In this document: piece after piece, positions 19,555-25,762 of the stretch
How the letters are laid out: every line of letters starts with the position of its first letter
Numbering within the stretch: the stretch's first letter is position 1
Source of the DNA: Lingula anatina
Taxonomy: Eukaryota > Brachiopoda > Lingulata > Lingulida > Lingulidae
Length of the DNA: 25,762 nt
Assembly: GCF_001039355.2 (NCBI RefSeq)
Contig: NW_019775103.1
Span: forward strand, 370,793 to 396,554
Direction of reading: 5' to 3'
Translations under genes and position numbers: made by a program
The notes under the pieces: generated by a model
Database searches by the model: none
What the model saw: the letters and a program-made list of their open reading frames with translations, nothing else
What the model was told of the DNA's origin: nothing

Positions 19555-19760
19555 GCGTGTTTGCCACAGGGCGCAGCCATGTTGTGACGTCGTCGTGGGT
19601 TGTCGTGCAGAGCCACTTCCGGGTCAAGCTCGGGGTCACAAGGGAAGAAAAGTGGAATATAATCACGGCTCTATAACTAAGGTACACAAAGAGTGTGCTC
19701 AGGTGTAGTGTACTGGTTCATTGCCGAACGAAGACTCTCAAGGGCCGGGGAAATTTTTTA
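19555..19760. promoter_or_regulatory. candidate bidirectional promoter between REXO4 and the downstream gene
   Basis: CpG density rises above that of the AT-rich surroundings. The segment contains CACTTCCGGG (ETS/GABP type, 19614-19623), TGACGTCG (CRE-like, 19585-19592) and, on the minus strand, CAACATGGCTGCGC (YY1-like, 19571-19584). These are typical of TATA-less housekeeping promoters. REXO4 lies to the left on the minus strand and its first coding exon is preceded by an acceptor (CTATTTAG), so a UTR exon farther right is expected. The unnamed plus-strand gene lies to the right. Confidence 0.45.
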
Positions 19761-22147
19761 CTACAGGCAAGTCTGTTAACTGTGTTATTCTATTATCTGT
19801 TGTATATAATGTGAAGATATTTTTGAAAGTTTAAAGTTAGGGACTAATTCTGAATTGGAGTGTACATGTACCAGTAATAACATGTACATGCATTGCCCGT
19901 AACTAGCTTTCAAACGCATGTAATGTTGATACTAACAGATCATACATGGTAAATAAGAACTCCTCTCCACTAATACTAAACTTCAATAATGTGTTGGGGC
20001 TGTATTACGTTTACTCGTACTTTATCAAAATGATTAAAATTAAGCTGGTAACTTTTTTTCATTTGGATGCATGATACATGTACTTAAAAAAGTAAAAGGA
20101 AAAAAACGTGTAACAGAAGTTGGTACATGTATATTTGGTATTACATGTACCTGCTACCAAGTAGTTCAAGTGTTTTGATAAAGTTGACATTAATCTGCTC
20201 TTGTTCACAGTATGTCTTTTAAAATTACCAGCAGGTACCATGTACGTGTCTTAATTTGCCAAAATAGCCAAATCTAGCAATTAATTTAGATACTACATAG
20301 GTACATTATGATTAACAAGAATGAAAAACAGGAATTTTTAACTTGTTATTATATAAAGTATTTTAGTAATGGACTGTTAGATAAATCTAAAAAAAAAAAA
20401 AAAAAAAAACCCAGGTAGTAAAATACTTGGGTACATCGAGAGAAAGTGTTACATCCTTCAAATGTGCGGTAGTAAAAATTATTATTTATACTGTTAAAGT
20501 GTGTAGCCAGTTCCACACTGTGAAAATAATTTGCCCTTAGAATTATACCTTTTGAGCATCATATACTTTTCATATTTTGTTTTCGTCTTCAAATAATTAT
20601 TTTGTGAACTTTGTCAAGGCATATGTACTAGTACATTAATTACCATTTTGAATTTTTTTATTTTCATATGAATTATATTTTAAATGGTGCTGATAACAGT
20701 GGCTCATCCTCCATTAAAATATCAGTACTAGCATATTGCTTTAATTTATGGGATTGTGAACTTTTGGTCGATAACCCCCCCCCCCCCTGCCCTATCCTAG
20801 TCTCCAAGTAGAAGTAACCATGTCCGTAACTTGAGAGCTTAACAAACAGTGGTTAACAAACAGTCTTGCCAAACAGTCAATAACACATACACATAAGCAG
20901 TGACAGGCACAGTGTTTTCATCTATATATCGAGTCCTTTCTGTTACATGTGCAGGTACATAACTTTTCATTCAATGCTGGTGACATTGAAGAAGTTTTTA
21001 ACTTTTACAGAAATTTCAACACTTTTTCTTTGATCACTAGGGTATACTTTTTGTATCTCCATAAATAAAGACAAAATTATATTTTCTATATTTTCTTTTC
21101 CACTGTTAAAGAGATTTATAACAACTCTTCGTATGAGATTCAAAGTCCACAGTTAATACATTGTAAACAACACATAGAAAATAATAAAATCCAATCTGTG
21201 CTTGCCATCGGACCAAGTGGACCTTTACGGGTGGTTACCCTCTGTAACAATCTTAGGAGATTATTACAAAAACCACACTTAAAAAAAATCAACATTTTGT
21301 CAGAACTGATTCAATAACCATAGAAAGTATGGGGTAATTGTTGTCTACCCCAAGAAAATGCATTTTATGGCACTTTTACCCACCAAAATAAAGAGCTGTC
21401 ATACCTTTAATTTTTAGTCGCCTTAAGTTTATAATGGAGGTGGAGAATATAGTGAATTTCACTCGAATGGTAAAAAAAAGGGAAATTCAGATATTAAAAA
21501 TTAGATCTTAAAAATGCAATAAGAGATCGTAATTTTCTTGACAGTTTTGGGTAACATATGCTGTGTTGATTAAGGGGAAATTGCTGAAATTTCATTTGAT
21601 TATATAAACGATACATTGCATCAAAAGTAGTTGCCATGGAACAAACCCTGTTTGGAGGGGCGATAAGCTACATTGTATAACACCCGGGTGAACAAACCAA
21701 TATTTCTGGTTATGTATACATAAGCCTTGTCTTATACACGTAGTTGAATTAAGTACCAGTAGATATAAACATATATTGAGTATATACATGTACATGAATT
21801 GTATCACCTAAGCTTGGAAAGCACATGCACTCTTTATGTTTTAACAAGTTGTTAATTAAGTGGCAACATATATGTATATTTATAAAGGCAAGAACTACAG
21901 TGTATTTCCACTCCACTGTAATAATGAAGTGTATTTCATACATGTATATTTTGCTATGTGGTCTCTTTTTTTGACCTTTTGTAATATGAGTCATTAAATT
22001 TCTATCATGTCAAAACATAATTTGTCTAAATTTGATAGATCATAATCTTGGAGTCTTAGACTATTTAGTATATGTACATGTATGTAAAAAGTACAGATAA
22101 AATAAATAGTTAGATTGCAATAAGATGTTACTTTTTTGATTTTTCAG
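19761..22147. other. non-coding stretch, probably first intron of the right-hand gene
   Basis: No coding exon is supported. The stretch is AT-rich, with a poly(A) tract at 20389-20409, a C tract at about 20775-20787 and many TACATGTA-type words. It contains one TTAA-flanked MITE. It ends at a good acceptor (TTTTTTGATTTTTCAG, ending 22147). Confidence 0.45.
21110..21416. mobile_element. third TTAA-flanked MITE, reverse orientation
   Basis: It is flanked by TTAA at 21106-21109 and 21417-21420. On the minus strand it shares blocks with the elements at 4700 and 9438, including ACAACAATT, CCCATACTT and ATCTCATACGAAGAGTT, but is clearly more diverged. It is therefore an independent, older insertion of the same family. 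Confidence 0.7.
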
Positions 22148-22222
22148 AAGTAACAGTATATCCTTATAGCTGAAATCATTAGGACTGGAAAATATAGCAA
22201 AATGGCTTCAAAATATAAGTAA

Positions 22223-22448
22223 ATGCTTGCGTCCCATAAGAGAGAATGGAATCAAGATTTGGTTCAGAATGAGAGACTCTGGTGTCTGTATGCCATGTCG
22301 GTGATCAGTACATCTTCAATGTCCACTTCCTCCAGTGGGACCTTCACCTCTCAGGCAGGTGCTGGCACACCAGGGGAACAGAAGGCTGCAGTGCTAAGGG
22401 AGTTGCTGATATGGAGAGGAGTAGACTTGAGGAAGGTATATATATATA

Positions 22449-22517
<69 letters not shown>

Positions 22518-25500
22518 CTTTGATCATTTATTGGGGAGAGAACAGCAGTCATTCATAGCAACTACAAACTTGTCATTCACTTCATTGACTTCTCCACAGC
22601 TGTGACTTGGTGAAGACATAACTGGCAAGCCTGTCAGTGTCACATAAATTCATGATTTAAAGAAGGGAAAATAAGCTGTTTTAAGCAGAGAAACCAACAA
22701 TGAAAAGAATTCAAAGCCGAAATAGATGAAGTACTATTTCAAGATGGATTAAGACGAGTGGGACTGAGGGATTACTGTAAGAATTTAAAAGAAGTTAAAC
22801 ATATGCTAAGTAGTTCTGTTCAGGAATTCTAGCTTGCTTTGTAGATGTTATATTGTAAGTGGGGCAACTGCATTCAGTGTTCGTAATAAATTGGGGTTGT
22901 GTTTGAATGTGAGAGTTTGGAGGGGGAAGAGGACAAATGCCTTCATATTCCCAAAACAATTAAAATGCAGATACTCCAGTATATTTTTACAGAGTTAACT
23001 AGCCATTGCAGGTAATCATGTACACATACCATTTTGATGATTGAATGTAAAAAGTTTAAAAACAGAAATTCATGATTTAAAGAATGTAAAAAAATTTAAA
23101 ATATTTTGTATTCAATTTCAGATAGACTTGCCTCCTCTTCCTGTAGTACCAAAGGAAAAACTTAGCATGAGTGAGTTTTACAGCTATTTATTATATATTC
23201 AATAAAGGCATTTACTTAAATAAGAGGGGATTTTGGTGAAGACAATTATTAATAAAAAGAGGGTTGGATAAGAATTATTCAATTTTTAAAGTGCTGCAAA
23301 AGTTCTGTATTTTCATGATATACCTGTTGTTTAGCTTTATTTTATCTTTAATTTCAGGTGATGCTTGGGACTGTGACAACCAGGCTGTGAGACAGTTAGT
23401 AAATGTAGGTATACAATATATAGTATATACTTGGGACTGTGACAACCAGGCTGTGAGACAGTTAGTGAATGTAGGTATACAATATATAGATGATACTTTT
23501 CACCAGTAGTTAATGATAATATTTATATTTATTGTAAATAATGAATATAATAATAAATAAAATCTATTATGAAACTGCACTCAGCTGGATTTAAAGTAGT
23601 GTGCTAACCAAGACTTAGTGAAGCCCAGAAGTGACTGTACAGTGCATAGCTTTATAGTATGTTGAATTTTACGCTAGGTTAAAACCAATCGAACTTTGAC
23701 TAAACCCATGTAGTTGAAGTTATACCAAAATTTAACTATTATGCTCTTTATCTCTTTTTTAAATAAGTTTTGTGCTTTTATGTAGACAGTTTCTTTGATA
23801 AAGAAAGATGGCAGATTTTCAAGATGTAAATTTTAAATTAAATTTTGGGGTGAGAAGGAAAAAAAGAAAGATGAAAGTGAACGTTTATAGGTTGAATTTC
23901 TATTTTTCTCAAAACCTTTCAAAACTCCTTACTTTGTGACAGATGGGCAGCTAAACTAGTTTAAGACTCCTCAAGAAGCCATCTCCTTGGAACCTTTAAT
24001 CCTGAGCAAGTGGTCTTTTATACCTCATGTTTTTCATCTTTTATTGGAAAATAATGAAAAAGTAAACAAGAAGCCAAGGCAAACATTAGAATCTATCGAA
24101 TCAGAGTGAAAGACCACCTTGATATTTGATATGTTATGCTTCAAAACATACAAGCGAATGACTAAAGGTTTTATGGCAGTCGTGTTATTGCTATGAATAA
24201 ATTATGAACAATGGGAATGTTTTATGGAAATTTATTTCAAATTCATCGAGGATGAAATTTTCTTTGATTGAGTTCGATGAATTGATTTGCTTTAGATCCC
24301 TGTTTGTTTGGTGTTATCAGAGGGACCAGCTGCTGTACATTATAGAAATCAATAGGGTTACGGGCACTCTTTGAAGTGTGCACATGCATAGTAATGGAAT
24401 GAAATGTATTATGCATAAAGCTGTTAAGGTTGAAGTTATTACCTTGGAAATGTCACCTATATCTGGGTAGCAGACAAGGCCTACATATGTGTAGAATGTG
24501 AACATTTTGTATTTCAAATTTTGATTAGTTGTCCCTAAGAAGCATAATACACAGGATTTTCTGTATTTTATTATTTTAAATGATAATTTAGTTTAGAATA
24601 TCATTTATAGTCAGTAATTTTGTTAAGTTATTAAAAGGTCTGTGTATATATTTCAATTTTTTAAAAATGAAAATTAGTTTGAACATCGTAGCAACTGGCT
24701 TAGGTGATAGAATGTAAAGTGAGTGCTATGGCAAGGAAAAAAAACAAACTTTGTGCATATTGATTTCTTCTGAATTAGTTTTGGTTAATTAAAGTTACTG
24801 ATGTCTTAAGGAAATGCAAGATGGATTAGAATTTTTTAATTTTAGAATTTTTTTATTAAGATTTGCCATCACAGAGCCAGATTAACAAAAGCTTGGCTCT
24901 GGTGGTAGAGGGGTGAAGGTAAAAAGCTATTTAACAGATATTATTGATTCTATCCAGATTCCCCACCATAAGGCCCGGCCCATCCGGTTCAAGCAAGGCT
25001 ATGGGGGCCCAGAGGTCAGAGTGAAGAGTGCACCATCCAGAAGAGAGCCACTTCAGGAGTGAGTAAACAGGACTTCTGTGAGATTGATATCCAAACTATC
25101 ACCAAATTCTCCCACTCCAAACTTTCACACAATCAATCAGTTACTATTATGGGTCATTTGAAATATTAGGAAAAAGGGCTCTACCTTGAACTTTTTTCAT
25201 TGATAAATCTGTGATGACAGCTTTTAAATATGTTATATAATCTACTTTTGTTAAAAGGGTTATTTATTCATTGTTAAAATGTGTTTTCCAAAACAATCAC
25301 TTAATCATGCATGCATTCTTTTTATGGCATTAACACTGTACTAGTAATGATTTTGAACAGTTTAGATATATCCAAAGTTCTGAAATTATTCATAAATCCT
25401 TACCGTATTATTGGCTGAAAAACCTATCTATAGACAACCAGTGATAATCGTAATCTCTGCATTGATTAATTTTTCTGACTTTGTCTTTCATAATTTTAGA

Positions 25501-25695
25501 AAAGTGGGATCTGGAGTGTACAGACGGAGAATCTCTACAGATTCTGAACGTTCTAGTAAATATGGCAGACCCAAACCTCACATCTTGCCAACTATCCAAC
25601 TCCATAACCCATTCAAGCCACAGGGCAAGTACTTCAAGTATACAGTGGACTTCTACAAGAAGAAAAATAAAAGTGAATTAGAGAAAACTGATTAA
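22223..25695 (+). CDS. unrecognised small basic protein, multi-exon
   Basis: Proposed coding exons are 22223-22435, 23122-23170, 23358-23408 (or ending 23404), one starting at 24942 or 24957 and ending 25058, and 25500-25695 with TAA. The first exon encodes GEQKAAVLRELLIWRGVDLR; the second is proline-rich (IDLPPLPVVPKEKL); the third reads DAWDCDNQAVRQLVN; the fourth IPHHKARPIRFKQGYGGPEV and KSAPSRREPLQE; the last is basic and ends KKKNKSELEKTD. Two joinings fit the phases at exon 4: donor at 23409 with acceptor before 24942 (phase 1), or donor at 23405 with acceptor before 24957 (phase 0). Length is about 185-195 residues. There is no signal peptide, membrane span or catalytic motif. The start Met is provisional; the acceptor at 22147 makes it likely in the second exon. 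I do not recognise the family. Confidence 0.55.
22437..22480. repeat. (TA)n microsatellite abutting a splice donor
   Basis: The TA run begins inside the proposed donor GTATAT at 22436 and has one TTTA interruption. It runs directly into a GA repeat. Confidence 0.9.
22481..22512. repeat. (GA)n microsatellite
   Basis: Sixteen GA units directly after the TA run, ending before TTTTTC. Confidence 0.9.
23364..23489 (+). repeat. 66-bp period tandem duplication over an exon and its donor
   Basis: Bases 23364-23423 are repeated at 23430-23489 with a single change (A to G in the codon before AATGTAG). The unit covers most of the 23358-23408 exon plus the donor GTATAC. The second copy lacks the CAG acceptor but has TATAG in front. 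The period of 66 bases keeps the reading frame. Confidence 0.9.
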
Positions 25696-25762
25696 GGCAG
25701 TCTCTGTCTATTGTAGAAATTTTAGCAGATGCCGAACAGAGAAATGATTAGCAGAAAATAAG

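Noticed and set aside
22282-22605. Second plus-strand frame overlapping the first exon of the right-hand gene
   Set aside because: It runs through the TA and GA repeats and does not join the next exons in frame.
1-25762. CRISPR arrays, rRNA or tRNA genes
   Set aside because: No regularly spaced direct repeats with unique spacers and no recognisable tRNA or rRNA sequence were seen on either strand.

Overview
This is a stretch of animal nuclear DNA: AT-rich, intron-bearing, full of microsatellites and short inverted-repeat transposons. Frequent ACATGTACATG-type words, apparently high heterozygosity and the repeat types seen point to a marine invertebrate, most likely a mollusc and perhaps a bivalve; the phylum is inferred, not proven. 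No bacterial or viral gene is present. || Layout. 1-1077: unique AT-rich flank without a recognisable gene. 1078-5120 and 5263-9860: two diverged copies of one segment. Each carries an NRF1-type promoter palindrome, a non-coding first exon and the first two coding exons of a CNBP-like CCHC zinc-knuckle gene. 9884-10788: the last two CNBP coding exons, present once. 10789-14561: long CNBP 3' region facing REXO4, with possible convergent poly(A) signals near 13.9 kb. 14562-18686 (minus): complete seven-exon REXO4 (DEDDh RNA exonuclease 4), whose splice phases all join without a break. 19555-19760: CpG-richer segment that looks like a bidirectional promoter. 22148-25695 (plus): multi-exon gene for a small basic protein that I do not recognise. 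|| The CNBP product built from exons 8444-8570, 8845-8970, 9884-10205 and 10674-10788 has 229 residues and nine CCHC knuckles; vertebrate CNBP has seven. The upstream exon pair is base-for-base identical in its exons while introns and insertions differ. A single N at 5258 sits at the junction of the two copies, so the tandem arrangement may be two haplotypes joined in assembly rather than a real duplication. || Copy comparison gives filled and empty sites for two transposons: an 875-bp element with 110-bp inverted repeats (copy 2 only) and a 314-bp element with AT target duplication (copy 1 only). A TTAA-flanked MITE family occurs three times, and several termini resemble hAT-like ends (CAGGGGCGTAACCAG type). 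|| The three genes have no evident pathway link beyond nucleic-acid handling by CNBP (single-stranded RNA/DNA binding) and REXO4 (pre-rRNA processing exonuclease).
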